DNA from: Cupriavidus basilensis
GTDB taxonomy: Bacteria > Pseudomonadota > Gammaproteobacteria > Burkholderiales > Burkholderiaceae
Reading direction: 5' to 3'
Assembly (NCBI RefSeq): GCF_000832305.1
Contig: NZ_CP010536.1
Span: 4,216,001-4,280,000 of the forward strand
DNA length: 64,000 bases
Shown here: piece by piece, positions 51,319 through 61,232 of the stretch
How the letters are laid out: each line of letters starts with the position of its first letter
Numbering within the stretch: position 1 is the first letter of the stretch
Translations under genes and position numbers: made by a program
Notes under the pieces: model-generated
Told to the model about the DNA's origin: nothing
Seen by the model: the letters and a program-made list of their open reading frames with translations, nothing else
Database searches by the model: none

Positions 51319-51954
51319 ATGAAAGCCCCTCTCGCCACACTCAGCGCCGCCTGCGCCACGCCGATGGCCGTGGCCAATGCCACCGCCGCCGTCCAGGCCT
51401 GCGCCAGCCCGTCGATCCGCGACGCCACCGCCGCCGACATCCCTGCCATCCAGGCCATCTACGCGCACCACGTGCGTCACGGCCGCGCGTCGTTCGAGGA
51501 AGTCGAGCCAGGCGTGGACGACATCCGCCTGCGTCACGCCGAGGTGAGGCGCCAGGGCCTGCCCTACCTGGTGGCCGAGCGCGGCGGCGAGGTGCTGGGC
51601 TACGCCTACGCCAGCGCCTACCGTACGCGCAGTGCTTACCGCTTTGCCATTGAGGATTCGGTCTATATCGACGAGCGCTACCGGGGCCAGGGCCTTGGCC
51701 TGGCGCTGCTGGCCGCGCTGGTGTCGCGCTGCGAGAGCGGCCCGTGGCGGCAGATGGTGGCGGTAGTGGCCTGCACCGCCAGCGGCGAAGGCGCTGGCTC
51801 GCTGGCCTTGCACGAGCGGGTGGGCTTTCGCACCATCGGCCGGTTGCAGTCCGTCGGGTTCAAGCACGGGCAGTGGATCGATACGGTGCTGATGCAGCGG
51901 CCGCTGGGAGATGGGGACGAAACGCCGCCGGTGGAGCGCGCGGCCAAGCCGTAA
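51319..51954 (+). CDS. GNAT acetyltransferase, phosphinothricin-acetyltransferase-like
   Basis: 211 residues. After a 32-residue Ala-rich extension the domain begins IRDATAADIPAIQAIYAHHV, followed by SFEEVEP and DERYRGQGLGLALL (acetyl-CoA loop) and LHERVGF. This pattern is that of the Bar/Pat/YncA group. The start could be the internal ATG 15 codons later. The divergent LysR gene may regulate it. Confidence 0.85.
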   Translation: MKAPLATLSAACATPMAVANATAAVQACASPSIRDATAADIPAIQAIYAHHVRHGRASFEEVEPGVDDIRLRHAEVRRQGLPYLVAERGGEVLGYAYASAYRTRSAYRFAIEDSVYIDERYRGQGLGLALLAALVSRCESGPWRQMVAVVACTASGEGAGSLALHERVGFRTIGRLQSVGFKHGQWIDTVLMQRPLGDGDETPPVERAAKP

Positions 51955-52149
51955 GACCTGGCCGGCTCCAAGCCGGCGGACAGCCGATCCACCTGGGTTA
52001 ATTCTAGTGAGGAATTTTAAGCGGATCTGGCTGGGAAGATATATTCGTCATGCGCATGATCTTGCGATCAAGGCTGACGAGCGGGCACGGCGAGCGCCTG
52101 CCCTCTCTTCAAGTTCCAAGGCTGATATCAGCCCCGGGACCATGACGGA

Positions 52150-53418
52150 TCAACCGATCAGGTCCGACAGCGCCAGCGCCACCACCTTGGTGGCACGGTT
52201 CAGGTCGCTCAGGCGCAGGTTCTCGTCCGAATTGTGGCCGCGCGCTTCCATCAGCGTGCGCGGGCCGGCGCCGTACAGCACGGTGGGGATGCCGTGCTTG
52301 GTGTAGTGGCGGGCATCGGTGTAGAGCGGCACGCCTTGCACCGGGATCTCCACGCCGAACACTTCCTCGGCACGGCCCTTCAGGGCGCCGATCAGCTTTT
52401 CCACGCCCGGCAGTTCCGACAGCGGCTCGGCCAGGATGATGCGCTCGACCTTGACCTCGATGCCCGGACGGTCGCGGGCGGCCTTCTCGACCACGGCGCG
52501 CAGCTCGCCCTCGGCGTCGAAGCCGATTTCTTCGGGGATCATGCGGCGGTCGACGCGGAAGGTCACCAGGTCCGGCACCACGTTGGTGTTGATGCCGCCC
52601 TTGATCAGGCCGACGTTCAGCGTGGCGGTATCGATGCCCAGCGTCTTCGACTTGCGCGTGGCCAGCTCCGCACGCAGGCCGTAGATGGCTTGCAGGATGT
52701 GGGTGGCGGCTTCGATCGCGTCCACGCCGGTGTGCGGCATGGCGGCGTGGCCTTGCTTGCCCTTGACCGTCACTTCCACGTGCAGGCAGCCGTTGTGGGC
52801 CGAGGTGATGCCGTAAGAGAAGCCGGCCGAGATGGCGTAGTCCGGCTTGCTCAGGCCCTGGTCGAGCAGGAACTTGGGACCGATGTCGCCGCCGGTTTCC
52901 TCGTCGTACGTGAATTGCAGTTCCAGCGTGCCGTTGAGCCTGGCGCCTTGCTTTTCGGCTTCCATCAGCGCCAGCACGGCGTACGTGTAGGTGGCGAAGT
53001 CCGACTTGGACACCGCCACGCCACGGCCGTACATGACCGGACCGTGCTCGCTGTCGGCGATTTCGCCGCCGTACGGGTCCTTGGTCCAGCCCAGCCCCGG
53101 AGGCACCACGTCGCCGTGGGCGTTCATGGCGATGGTGGGGCCGCCCGTGCCGAAGGTCTTGCGCACCAGCAGGTTGGTGGCGCTGATCATGCCGGCGGCC
53201 TTGACCAGCTCGTGCGGCACCTTGTGCGCTTCGACCTTGAAGCCCAGGCCTTCGAGCAGCACCTTGGCGCGCGCGCCGTGCGCGTCGCAATCGCCCGGCG
53301 GGTTATCCGACGGCACCTTGACCAGTTCGGCGAGGAAGGCTTCCTGCGCGGGACGCTGGGCGTCGATGTAGTTGGTGAGCGTGGTCTGCAGCGGGTTCAC
53401 GTTGTCTCTTGCGGTCAT
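52150..53418 (-). CDS. M20-family zinc peptidase/deacylase
   Basis: 422 residues. Metal residues are visible in NAHGDVVPPG and DEETGGD, with a dimerisation insert in the middle (GKQGHAAMPHTGVDA) and a C-terminal RGHNSDENLR. It belongs to the ArgE/DapE/peptidase M20 group; the substrate may be an N-acyl amino acid or dipeptide. It follows the amidohydrolase gene 44 bases upstream in the same direction. Confidence 0.88.
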   Translation of the reverse strand: MTARDNVNPLQTTLTNYIDAQRPAQEAFLAELVKVPSDNPPGDCDAHGARAKVLLEGLGFKVEAHKVPHELVKAAGMISATNLLVRKTFGTGGPTIAMNAHGDVVPPGLGWTKDPYGGEIADSEHGPVMYGRGVAVSKSDFATYTYAVLALMEAEKQGARLNGTLELQFTYDEETGGDIGPKFLLDQGLSKPDYAISAGFSYGITSAHNGCLHVEVTVKGKQGHAAMPHTGVDAIEAATHILQAIYGLRAELATRKSKTLGIDTATLNVGLIKGGINTNVVPDLVTFRVDRRMIPEEIGFDAEGELRAVVEKAARDRPGIEVKVERIILAEPLSELPGVEKLIGALKGRAEEVFGVEIPVQGVPLYTDARHYTKHGIPTVLYGAGPRTLMEARGHNSDENLRLSDLNRATKVVALALSDLIG

Positions 53419-53462
53419 GGTGATTCTCGAAAAAGTCTTTCAGGATGACGGATGCGGGCGCT

Positions 53463-54728
53463 TTACTGCTGCCGCGCGGAATGCTTGTCGAAATGCTCGA
53501 CGAAATCGCTGAACACGGCAGCCGCGCTGGCGGCGTCCTCCGCAGTCATGATCTCGGTGGGGTGATGGCTGATGCCACCGTTGCCGCAGCGCACAAACAG
53601 CATCGCGACATCGGCAATGGCCGCGATGGCCATGGCGTCGTGGCCGGCGCCGGAAGGCAGGTGCCGCACCGGCAGCCCCTGGCGGGCGATGGCATCCGCC
53701 CATTGCTGTTGCAGCCAGGGCGCGCACGGCACGCTGACGGCCTCGTGCGTCTTGCGGATCTGCACGCGCACATTGCGCCGGGCGCACACGCGCTCGATTT
53801 CGGCCAGCACGTCATTCACTGCAGCCTGGCGCACGGCGTCTTCGCCAGCACGGATGTCGATGGAGAAGACCGCGCGGCCCGGCACCACATTGGCGGCGCC
53901 GTTAGGCACGTTGAACTGGCCGATCGTGCCGACCAGGCCCGGCAGGCCACTGCAACGGCGCTCGATAAACAGGCCGATCTCGGCGCCGGCCATGGCGGCG
54001 TCGCGGCGCATGTCCATCGGCACGGTGCCGGCGTGGCCGGCCAGCCCTTCAAGTTCCACGATAAAGCGGGTGGCGCCGGAGATCGCGGTCACGACACCCA
54101 GTGACAGTCCTTCGTTGAGCAGCACCGGGCCTTGCTCGATATGGACTTCCACGAAAGCCAGCACCTGCTCGCGCGCATGCGCGGCGGCGGGCAGGCCAGC
54201 GGGATCGAAACCTGCCGCGCGCATCACTTCGCGCATGGTCTTGCCCGAGTCGTCCACGTTGTCGAGCACATTGGTGTCGAAGGTGCCGGCGATGGCGCGG
54301 CTGCCCAGCAGCGTGGCCTTGAAGCGCACGCCCTCCTCCTCGGCAAAGCCGACCACCTCGATGGCGAACGGGAAGCGCTTGCCCTGGCGGTTCCACTGCG
54401 CCACACAGGCGACCGGGAGGATCACGCCGAGGTTGCCGTCATAGCGGCCGCCATCGCGCACGGTGTCGAAATGCGAGCCGGTGAGCAGCGCGGGCACATT
54501 GGGCGTGGTGCCCTCGTAGCGGCCGATCACGTTGCCGGCCGCGTCGCGGCGCACCGTCATGCCGGCAGCCTGCATCCACTCGGTGAGCTGCGCGGCGGCG
54601 CCGTGGTGAGCCTCGGTGAGATAGGTGCGGGTGAGCATGCCGGGCTGCTCGGTGTGGACGGCCAGGGTATCGGCCCAGGCCATGATGCGCGCCCCGGTTT
54701 CGGTAGCGGGCGTGAGGGTTGCTGCCAT
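53463..54728 (-). CDS. Zn-dependent amidohydrolase (allantoate/N-carbamoyl-amino-acid hydrolase family)
   Basis: 421 residues of the M20 HyuC/AllC group. Motifs: GSHFDTVRDGGRYDGNLGV, AEEEGVRFKATLLGSRAIAG, EVHIEQGPVL and GAGHDAMAIA. These enzymes release ammonia and CO2 from N-carbamoyl-amino acids or allantoate. ATG 54728 is supported by CAGGAGAC upstream. Divergent from dctA. Confidence 0.9.
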   Translation of the reverse strand: MAATLTPATETGARIMAWADTLAVHTEQPGMLTRTYLTEAHHGAAAQLTEWMQAAGMTVRRDAAGNVIGRYEGTTPNVPALLTGSHFDTVRDGGRYDGNLGVILPVACVAQWNRQGKRFPFAIEVVGFAEEEGVRFKATLLGSRAIAGTFDTNVLDNVDDSGKTMREVMRAAGFDPAGLPAAAHAREQVLAFVEVHIEQGPVLLNEGLSLGVVTAISGATRFIVELEGLAGHAGTVPMDMRRDAAMAGAEIGLFIERRCSGLPGLVGTIGQFNVPNGAANVVPGRAVFSIDIRAGEDAVRQAAVNDVLAEIERVCARRNVRVQIRKTHEAVSVPCAPWLQQQWADAIARQGLPVRHLPSGAGHDAMAIAAIADVAMLFVRCGNGGISHHPTEIMTAEDAASAAAVFSDFVEHFDKHSARQQ

Positions 54729-55153
54729 GCGTGTCTCCTGCTGGAAGTGCGCGAATGCGGGTGGCGCCGGATCATGCAAGCCCCGCGCCAGCGGTGCCTC
54801 GGGTGCCGGGCCGGCGCCGCCGGACCATCCCGGTGCGCCTTGACTCTCGTGCGAGAGCTCTATTTTGTGCGATTCATGGTAGCACAGTGAATTCAAAAAT
54901 TGCATACAAAAATGATATGCACTATATTGGCTTCCACGTTCCGACAATTCGCTGCGGACAATCCGATCCGGACAGCGAGTTGCGTGGATTCCGCTCCAAC
55001 AGGAGGGCCAATCCACGAAGCGCCGCAGCCCTCACCCGGCCACGCGCCCGGCACGTCAGGCCGGCTGTCCCGCCACGCGGGCAACCGGCAATTCCTGCAG
55101 CAATGACAGGATGCGCCAGCCAAAGTCCAGGACGCGTCCGCATGGAGACAACG
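54729..55153. promoter_or_regulatory. divergent control region between the amidohydrolase operon and dctA
   Basis: 425 bases. An inverted repeat TGCATA-N9-TATGCA lies at 54901-54921 in an AT-rich patch, a good candidate site for the GntR regulator encoded downstream. Another weak repeat TGTGC-N11-GCACA overlaps at 54866-54886. No gene is credible here. Confidence 0.6.
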
Positions 55154-56575
55154 ATGCACCCAGCAGTCCAGCAACGGCCGGCTTCCGGCCGCCCGCACGC
55201 CGCCCCTTCCCGCTTTTCCCGCTTCTTCCGATCCCTGTTCGGCCAGGTCCTTGTCGCCCTGGTGCTCGGGACTGCGCTCGGGCTGCTCTTCCCCGAATTT
55301 GCCGCCAAGCTCAAGCCGCTCGGCGATGCCTTTATCAAGCTGATCAAGATGCTGATCGGCCCGATCGTGTTCTGCGTGGTGGTGGCGGGCATCTGCGGCG
55401 CCGGCGAGCTCAAGAAGGTGGGCCGGGTCGGCATCAAGGCCGTGCTCTATTTCGAGGTGGTCACCACCATCGCGCTGGCGCTGGGCATCGCGCTGGCCTA
55501 CATCTTCCACCCCGGCACCGGCATGAACGTGAACCCGGCCTCGCTCGACGCCTCGGCCATGTCCGCCTACGTGGACACGGCCCAGAAGGTCAAGAGCGCG
55601 GGCATGGTGGACTTCCTGCTCAAGCTGATCCCCAGCACGGTGATGGGCGCGTTCGCCAGCGGCGACGTGCTGCAGGTGCTGCTGGTATCGATCCTGTTCG
55701 GTTGCGCGCTGTCGCTGGTGGGTGAGCGCGGCCAGCCGCTGGTGACGATCATCGATACCTTCTCGCACACGCTGTTCAAGATGATGGGCTTCATCATCAA
55801 GCTGGCTCCGCTGGGCGTGCTGGGCGCGGTAGCCTTCACCGTGGGCAAGTACGGCATCGGCTCGCTCAAGCAGCTGGGCTACCTGGTGCTGGTGTTCTAC
55901 GGCGCGGTGGCCTTGTTCGTGATGGTGGTGCTGGGCACGGTGATGCGCCTGTGCGGCTTTTCCGTCTTCAAGCTGATCCGCTACCTGCGCGCCGAGCTGC
56001 TGGTGGTGCTGGGTACCGCCTCGTCCGACAGCGTGCTGCCGCAGGTGATGAAGAAGCTGGAGTTCCTCGGCATCAAGAAATCGGTGGTGGGCCTGGTGAT
56101 CCCCACGGGCTACTCCTTCAACCTGGATGCCTTTTCGATCTACCTGACGCTGGCCGCGGTATTTATCGCCCAGGCCACCAATACGCCGCTCGCGCTGGGC
56201 GACCTGCTCGGCATCCTGGCGGTGGCGCTGGTCACCTCCAAGGGCGCGCACGGCATCCCCGGCTCGGCCATCGTGATCCTGGCGGCCACGCTGTCGGCGC
56301 ACCCGGCCATTCCCGCCATCGGGCTGGTGCTGGTGCTGTCGGTGGACTGGTTCATCGGCATTGCCCGCGCGGTCGGCAACCTGATCGGCAACTGCGTGGC
56401 CACCGTCGTGGTCGCCGCCTGGGAAAAGGACATCGACCGGGCCCGCGCCCACGACGTGCTCAACGGCAGGATCGACGCCAGCGACCTTGAAGCGGGCTTT
56501 GCCCCGGCGCCGCACGAGGCCGCCCTGGCTACCCCCGGGGCATCCCCGCTGCCCGGCGCGGCCGCGGGGCGCTAG
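55154..56575 (+). CDS. dctA: DctA-family dicarboxylate/amino acid:cation symporter
   Basis: 473 residues of the DAACS family. Conserved segments are IKLIKMLIGPIVFCVVVAGI, TASSDSVLPQVMKKLEFLG, and PTGYSFNLDAFSIYLTLAAVFIAQA. It imports C4-dicarboxylates or related acids with protons or sodium. ATG 55154 follows GGAGAC; an ATG 12 bases upstream is possible. The GntR gene follows 45 bases later. Confidence 0.92.
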   Translation: MHPAVQQRPASGRPHAAPSRFSRFFRSLFGQVLVALVLGTALGLLFPEFAAKLKPLGDAFIKLIKMLIGPIVFCVVVAGICGAGELKKVGRVGIKAVLYFEVVTTIALALGIALAYIFHPGTGMNVNPASLDASAMSAYVDTAQKVKSAGMVDFLLKLIPSTVMGAFASGDVLQVLLVSILFGCALSLVGERGQPLVTIIDTFSHTLFKMMGFIIKLAPLGVLGAVAFTVGKYGIGSLKQLGYLVLVFYGAVALFVMVVLGTVMRLCGFSVFKLIRYLRAELLVVLGTASSDSVLPQVMKKLEFLGIKKSVVGLVIPTGYSFNLDAFSIYLTLAAVFIAQATNTPLALGDLLGILAVALVTSKGAHGIPGSAIVILAATLSAHPAIPAIGLVLVLSVDWFIGIARAVGNLIGNCVATVVVAAWEKDIDRARAHDVLNGRIDASDLEAGFAPAPHEAALATPGASPLPGAAAGR

Positions 56576-56620
56576 AATCTCGGGATTCCTCCTACCGAGA
56601 CGCTGCGCAAGTGCGCAACC

Positions 56621-57310
56621 ATGCCTGAGCATATCGACCCTGCCATGACCGCCGAAGCGATCGCCGAAGACATCGTCGCGGCGATCGTCTCGCACCGCCT
56701 GCCGCCCGGCACCAAGCTGCGCGAAGAGGCCCTGGCCAGCGTCTACCGCGTCAGCCGCACCAAGGTGCGCGCCGCGCTGCTGATGCTGTCCAAGGACAAG
56801 CTCATCCAGATCGTGCCGGACAAGGGCGCCTTCGTGGCCAAGCCCAGCGCCGAGGAGGCGCGCGAAGTGTTTGCGGTGCGCCGCATCCTGGAGGCGGCCC
56901 TGGCCCGCGAGTTCGTGGCGCGCGCCACCGCCGCCGACTACAAGCGCATTGACCGGCACCTCGTCGCCGAGAAGAAAGCGCTGGGCGGCAGCGATGCCCA
57001 TGTGCGCACCCGCCTGCTCAGCGATTTCCACATCATGCTGGCGGACGTGGTGGGCAATGGTGTGCTGACGGGCATGCTGCAGGAGCTGTCGTTGCGCAGC
57101 GCGGTGATCACCATGCTCTACCAGTCCCGCCGCGATGCCGCCTGCTCCTCGGATGAGCATCGCGACTTCATCGAGGCCGCCCGCGCCGGCGACACCGAGC
57201 GCGCGGTGACCCTGATGGTGGAGCACCTGAACCACGTCGAGGCGGCGCTGCATTTCGAGCAGGTGCCCGCCGCCCGCAGCAAGGACCTGGTGACGGCGCT
57301 GCTGGCCTGA
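56621..57310 (+). CDS. GntR-family regulator with FCD effector domain
   Basis: 229 residues: winged helix (LREEALASVYRVSRTKVRAALLML) and an all-helical FCD domain with the metal/ligand His residues (DFHIMLADVVGN, EHRDFIEAARAGD, HLNHVE). It probably controls the divergent dctA and amidohydrolase genes via the site at 54901-54921. Confidence 0.9.
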   Translation: MPEHIDPAMTAEAIAEDIVAAIVSHRLPPGTKLREEALASVYRVSRTKVRAALLMLSKDKLIQIVPDKGAFVAKPSAEEAREVFAVRRILEAALAREFVARATAADYKRIDRHLVAEKKALGGSDAHVRTRLLSDFHIMLADVVGNGVLTGMLQELSLRSAVITMLYQSRRDAACSSDEHRDFIEAARAGDTERAVTLMVEHLNHVEAALHFEQVPAARSKDLVTALLA

Positions 57311-57437
57311 ACCGGGCATGCTGCTGCGCGCTTGACCCAGGTCAATGCGCGCCACGCGCCTTTGCACGATCATCGACCTCGTCATGAAGCTGCGGGGGCG
57401 CGCTTCATGACACACTGGCCCGTCCATCGCGGACGGC

Positions 57438-57470
57438 AGCCCGCACGCCGGCTTGGGTGCGGGCTTTTTC
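57438..57470 (+). terminator. intrinsic terminator after the GntR gene
   Basis: Stem AGCCCGCAC / GTGCGGGCT with a 10-base loop and five T residues, the end of the dctA-gntR transcript. Confidence 0.85.
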
Positions 57471-57604
57471 TTTTGCGCGCCGCGCGCGCCATCATTGCCA
57501 GATCCGCACGTGATCGAATCACGGCTTCGGAGTAGGATGTCGGAGGCCCAAGTCAGAGGCTGCTTAAAAGATAAATGGCAAAAGATAAAAGCCAGGAGAC
57601 AGAC

Positions 57605-57733
57605 ATGACCCGTTCCAGCCGTCCGGTGGCGATGTTCGAGCCATCGCCAGCACCAGCCCGCGCCATCCTGCTCCCCGATTTGCCGCCCCTGGCGGTCTCG
57701 CCGTCCGTGCGCCCGCGCCGCGTGCGCGGCTGA
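57605..57733 (+). CDS. possible 42-residue small protein or leader peptide upstream of the acyl-CoA cluster
   Basis: A good ribosome site (CAGGAGACAGAC) precedes ATG 57605; the ORF encodes MTRSSRPVAMFEPSPAPARA and then a Pro/Leu-rich segment ending VRPRRVRG. It lies 69 bases before the SDR gene. Upstream DNA (57568-57600) is A-rich like a promoter/leader. No similarity recognised; it may be a spurious ORF. Confidence 0.4.
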   Translation: MTRSSRPVAMFEPSPAPARAILLPDLPPLAVSPSVRPRRVRG

Positions 57734-57802
57734 TCTTCCCGCCCGATTTCCGTGCCGGGCCATCCGCTTTCATCATCCAACCCATCCGAGGGAGGGAAAC
57801 CT

Positions 57803-58624
57803 ATGTCCAACGCGTTCAAAGACGACGTCCTGGCCGGCAAGGTCGTGTTTATCGCCGGCGCCTCGTCCGGCATCAACCTGGGCATCGCCCGGCATTTTGC
57901 CAAGGCAGGCGCCAGGCTGGCGCTGGTCAGCCGCGACCCCGAGCGTATCGCGGCGGCGGCGGCCAGCATCAACGACGCCGGCGGCAGCGCCATCGGCATG
58001 GCAGCCGATGTGCGCGACTACGCCGCGGTGGAAGCGGCGCTCGCGCGCACGCGCAACGAGCTTGGCCCGATCGACATCGTGATCTCGGGCGCGGCCGGCA
58101 ATTTTGTCGCACCGGCCCTGGGCATGTCCGCCAACGGCTTCAAGACCGTGGTGGATATCGACCTGATCGGCACCTTCAATGTCTTTCGCGCCTGCTTTGC
58201 CTTTCTGAATGCGCCGGGCGCCTCGCTGATCGCCATCACCGCGCCGCAGGCGGTCAACGCGATGATGTTCCAGGCCCACGTATGCGCCGCCAAGGCCGGC
58301 ATCAACATGCTGGTGAAATGCCTGGCCATGGAATGGGGCCCGGCCGGCGTGCGCGTCAACGCCATCTCGCCCGGCCCCATCGCCGGCACCGAGGGCATGG
58401 CGCGGCTCGCGCCCACGCCGGAAATGGAGGCGCGCTTCAAGGCGCGCCTGGCGCTGCGTGACTACGGCGACAAGGACGATATCGCCAATACGGCGCTGTT
58501 CCTGTCCACCGACAACGCTCGCTATATCACCGGCACCATCGTCGACTGCGATGGGGGCAGCAAGCTGGGCGACGCGTCCGCCGACGCACTGCATCCGCCC
58601 AAGGCGCCCGGCAAGGCGGCCTGA
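57803..58624 (+). CDS. 2,4-dienoyl-CoA reductase-like SDR (DECR2 type)
   Basis: 273 residues. The Rossmann motif FIAGASSGINLGIA is normal. In place of the usual Tyr-x-x-x-Lys, the active segment reads HVCAAKAGIN, followed by AMEWGPAGVRVNAISPGPIAGTEGMARL. Lack of that Tyr and the PGPI-GTEG signature are typical of peroxisomal/mitochondrial 2,4-dienoyl-CoA reductases. It should reduce 2,4-dienoyl-CoA with NADPH. GAGGGAGGG precedes ATG 57803. Confidence 0.82.
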   Translation: MSNAFKDDVLAGKVVFIAGASSGINLGIARHFAKAGARLALVSRDPERIAAAAASINDAGGSAIGMAADVRDYAAVEAALARTRNELGPIDIVISGAAGNFVAPALGMSANGFKTVVDIDLIGTFNVFRACFAFLNAPGASLIAITAPQAVNAMMFQAHVCAAKAGINMLVKCLAMEWGPAGVRVNAISPGPIAGTEGMARLAPTPEMEARFKARLALRDYGDKDDIANTALFLSTDNARYITGTIVDCDGGSKLGDASADALHPPKAPGKAA

Positions 58625-58696
58625 GCCGCGCGGCGCTACACACACTCAAGCCTTCGTGCATTTGTGCAGCAGAACACCTACGACAAGGAGACTCCT

Positions 58697-59473
58697 ATGA
58701 CTTCACCCGTGCTCTATCACGCCGCCGAGGGCGTGGCCACCATCACCCTGAACCGCCCCGACGTGCTCAACGCGCTCAACAGCGCGCTGCTGCTCGAGCT
58801 GCGCGCCGCCGTCGAGCGTGCCGCGCAGGACGAGGCCGTGCGCGCGGTGGTGCTGAGCGCCAACGGCCGCGGCTTTTGCGCGGGCGCCGACCTGGCCGGG
58901 CGTGGTACCGGGCTGCAGGATTCGGGCACGCTGCTGCGCGAGCGCTACCACCCGATCATCCTGGCGCTGCGCAATATGCCCAAGCCCGTCATCACCTCGG
59001 TCAACGGCGTGGCGGCCGGCGCCGGCATGAGCCTGGCGCTGGCCGGCGACGTGGTGCTGGCTGGCCGCTCCGCGTCGTTCCTGCAGGCCTTCTCGAAAAT
59101 CGGCCTGGTGCCCGATGCGGGAAGCACCTACTTCCTGCCGCGCTACGCGGGCGAGATGCGCGCCCGCGCGCTGGCCATCCTGGCCGAGAAAATCGACGCC
59201 GAAGAAGCGCATCGCATCGGCCTGGTGTGGAAGGTGCATGAAGACGAAGCCTTGCCGGCCGAGACCGCCAGGCTGGCCGCCCACCTGGCGCAGATGCCCA
59301 CCTTTGCCTACGGCCTGATCAAGGAAGCGCTCAACGCCAGCCTGCAGAGCGACCTGCCGGCGCAGCTCGAACGGGAAGCCACGCTGCAGTCGCGCGCATC
59401 GAAGAGCGAGGACGTCAAGGAAGGCGTGGCGGCGTTCCTGGAAAAGCGCAAGCCCGCGTTCAAGGGCCGCTGA
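58697..59473 (+). CDS. enoyl-CoA hydratase/isomerase (PaaG-like crotonase)
   Basis: 258 residues, crotonase fold. Oxyanion-hole loops are GRGFCAGADLAG and VNGVAAGAGMSLALAGD; the active-site segment SKIGLVPDAGSTYFLPR has Asp where classical hydratases have Glu, as in the PaaG isomerase group. ACAAGGAG precedes ATG 58697. It works with the neighbouring SDR and ligase. Confidence 0.87.
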   Translation: MTSPVLYHAAEGVATITLNRPDVLNALNSALLLELRAAVERAAQDEAVRAVVLSANGRGFCAGADLAGRGTGLQDSGTLLRERYHPIILALRNMPKPVITSVNGVAAGAGMSLALAGDVVLAGRSASFLQAFSKIGLVPDAGSTYFLPRYAGEMRARALAILAEKIDAEEAHRIGLVWKVHEDEALPAETARLAAHLAQMPTFAYGLIKEALNASLQSDLPAQLEREATLQSRASKSEDVKEGVAAFLEKRKPAFKGR

Positions 59474-59525
59474 GCGCCGCTGGCTACGCATCGCACCACC
59501 CATTCGAAACCAGGAGACGCGCACC

Positions 59526-61232
59526 ATGCTAGGCCTCATGCAAGACCGTCCGTTGCTGATTTCTTCACTGATCGAGTACGCCGCGCAGTACCACCCGCAG
59601 CAGGAGATCGTGTCGCGCACGATCGATGGCGGCACGGTGCGCTCCAACTACGCGCAGGTGCACCGCCGCGCGAAGCGGGTCGCCAGCGCGCTCGTCGGCC
59701 CCGGCGGATTGGGCGGACTGGGCGGACTCGGCGTTGAGCAAGGCGACCGTGTCGGCACGCTGGCATGGAACACGCACCGCCACCTGGAGCTGTACTTTGG
59801 CGTGTCGGGCGCGGGCGTGGTGCTGCATACCGTCAATCCCCGCCTGTTCCCGGAGCAGATCGACTACATCATCAATCACGCGCAAGACCGCGTGCTCTTC
59901 TTCGACCCGTGCTTCGCGCCGCTGGTGGCGCAACTCGCGCCGCGCCTGTCCAGCGTCAAGCACTTCGTGGCAATGACCGATCGCGCCGGCACCGACGCGC
60001 TCGGCCTCGCCGGCAAGCTGCCCAGCCTGCTGTGCTACGAAGACCTGGTCGAGGCCGGCAGCGAGGACTATGCATGGCCGCAGTTCGACGAGCGCACCGC
60101 GTCCTCGCTTTGCTACACGTCGGGCACCACCGGCAACCCCAAAGGCGTGCTGTATTCGCATCGCTCCACCGTGCTGCACAGCCTCAAGGCCTGTGCGTCC
60201 GACACGTTTGGCGTGAGCGCGGACAGCACGATCCTGCTGGTCGTGCCGCTGTTCCACGCCAACGCCTGGGGCATGCCCTACGCATGCGCCATGACGGGCG
60301 CAAAGATGGTGCTGCCCGCCCAGCACCTGGACGGCGAAAACGTCTACCGCATGCTGCGCGACGAACGCGTGACCTTTTCCACCGCGGTGCCCACGGTGTG
60401 GCTGATGCTGTTCCAGTACCTGGATGCGCATCCGGAGATCGATCCGCGCTCGCTCGGGCTGAAGCTGGCCGGCGTAGGTGGCTCCGCCGCGCCGGCGGCG
60501 ATGATCGAGCGCTTCGAGCAGCAGTTCGGCGCGCGCTTCGTCCAGGGCTGGGGCATGACGGAGACCAGCCCGATCGGCGTGATCAGCACGCTCTTGCCCA
60601 AGCATCAAGCGCTGGGCGCGCAGGAGCAATTGAAGATCAAGCTCAAGCAAGGCCGCGCGCTGTGGGGCGTGGACCTGCGCATCGAGGACGACCAGGGCAA
60701 CGCGCTGCCGCACGATGGCCAGGCCTTTGGCCGGCTCAAGGTGCGCGGGCCGTGGATCGCCTCGGCGTACTTCAAGGCAGAGCACGACGCGCTCGATGCC
60801 GACGGCTGGTTCGACACCGGCGACGTTGCCAATATCGATGCCGACGGCTATGTGCAGCTGGTGGATCGCGCCAAGGACGTGATCAAGTCCGGCGGCGAGT
60901 GGATTTCTTCCATCGATCTGGAGAATGCCACCATGGGACATCCCGCCGTGGCCGAAGCCGCCGTCGTGGGCGTGCCACATCCCAAGTGGCAAGAGCGCCC
61001 GCTGCTGGTGGTGGTGCGCCGCGCGGGCAAGGACGTGAGCGCCGCCGACCTGCTCGCGTTTCTCGCCGCGCGCGTCGCCAAATGGTGGGTGCCCGACGAC
61101 GTCGCCTTTGTCGACTCGCTGCCCCACACTGCCACGGGCAAGCTGCTCAAGGTGAAGCTGCGCGAACAATTCAAAGACTATGTCCTGCCCACGGCGCAGG
61201 ACCCGATTCCAGCAAGGAGCAATGCCCTATGA
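59526..61232 (+). CDS. AMP-forming acyl-CoA ligase (DmdB/long-chain type)
   Basis: 568 residues of the ANL superfamily. The AMP motif [19 protein letters not shown] lies near residue 198, [10 protein letters not shown] near 340, and the hinge/Lys motif GRLKVRGPW then [11 protein letters not shown] in the C-terminal domain. A Gly-Leu repeat ([10 protein letters not shown], about residues 60-70), from a 9-bp DNA repeat, is an unusual insertion. It activates a fatty or aryl acid to acyl-CoA; the exact substrate is unknown. Confidence 0.88.
   Translation: MLGLMQDRPLLISSLIEYAAQYHPQQEIVSRTIDGGTVRSNYAQVHRRAKRVASALVGPGGLGGLGGLGVEQGDRVGTLAWNTHRHLELYFGVSGAGVVLHTVNPRLFPEQIDYIINHAQDRVLFFDPCFAPLVAQLAPRLSSVKHFVAMTDRAGTDALGLAGKLPSLLCYEDLVEAGSEDYAWPQFDERTASSLCYTSGTTGNPKGVLYSHRSTVLHSLKACASDTFGVSADSTILLVVPLFHANAWGMPYACAMTGAKMVLPAQHLDGENVYRMLRDERVTFSTAVPTVWLMLFQYLDAHPEIDPRSLGLKLAGVGGSAAPAAMIERFEQQFGARFVQGWGMTETSPIGVISTLLPKHQALGAQEQLKIKLKQGRALWGVDLRIEDDQGNALPHDGQAFGRLKVRGPWIASAYFKAEHDALDADGWFDTGDVANIDADGYVQLVDRAKDVIKSGGEWISSIDLENATMGHPAVAEAAVVGVPHPKWQERPLLVVVRRAGKDVSAADLLAFLAARVAKWWVPDDVAFVDSLPHTATGKLLKVKLREQFKDYVLPTAQDPIPARSNAL

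Noticed and set aside
54893..57763. 956-codon minus-strand ORF
   Set aside because: Shadow of dctA and the GntR gene with compositional bias and no domain.
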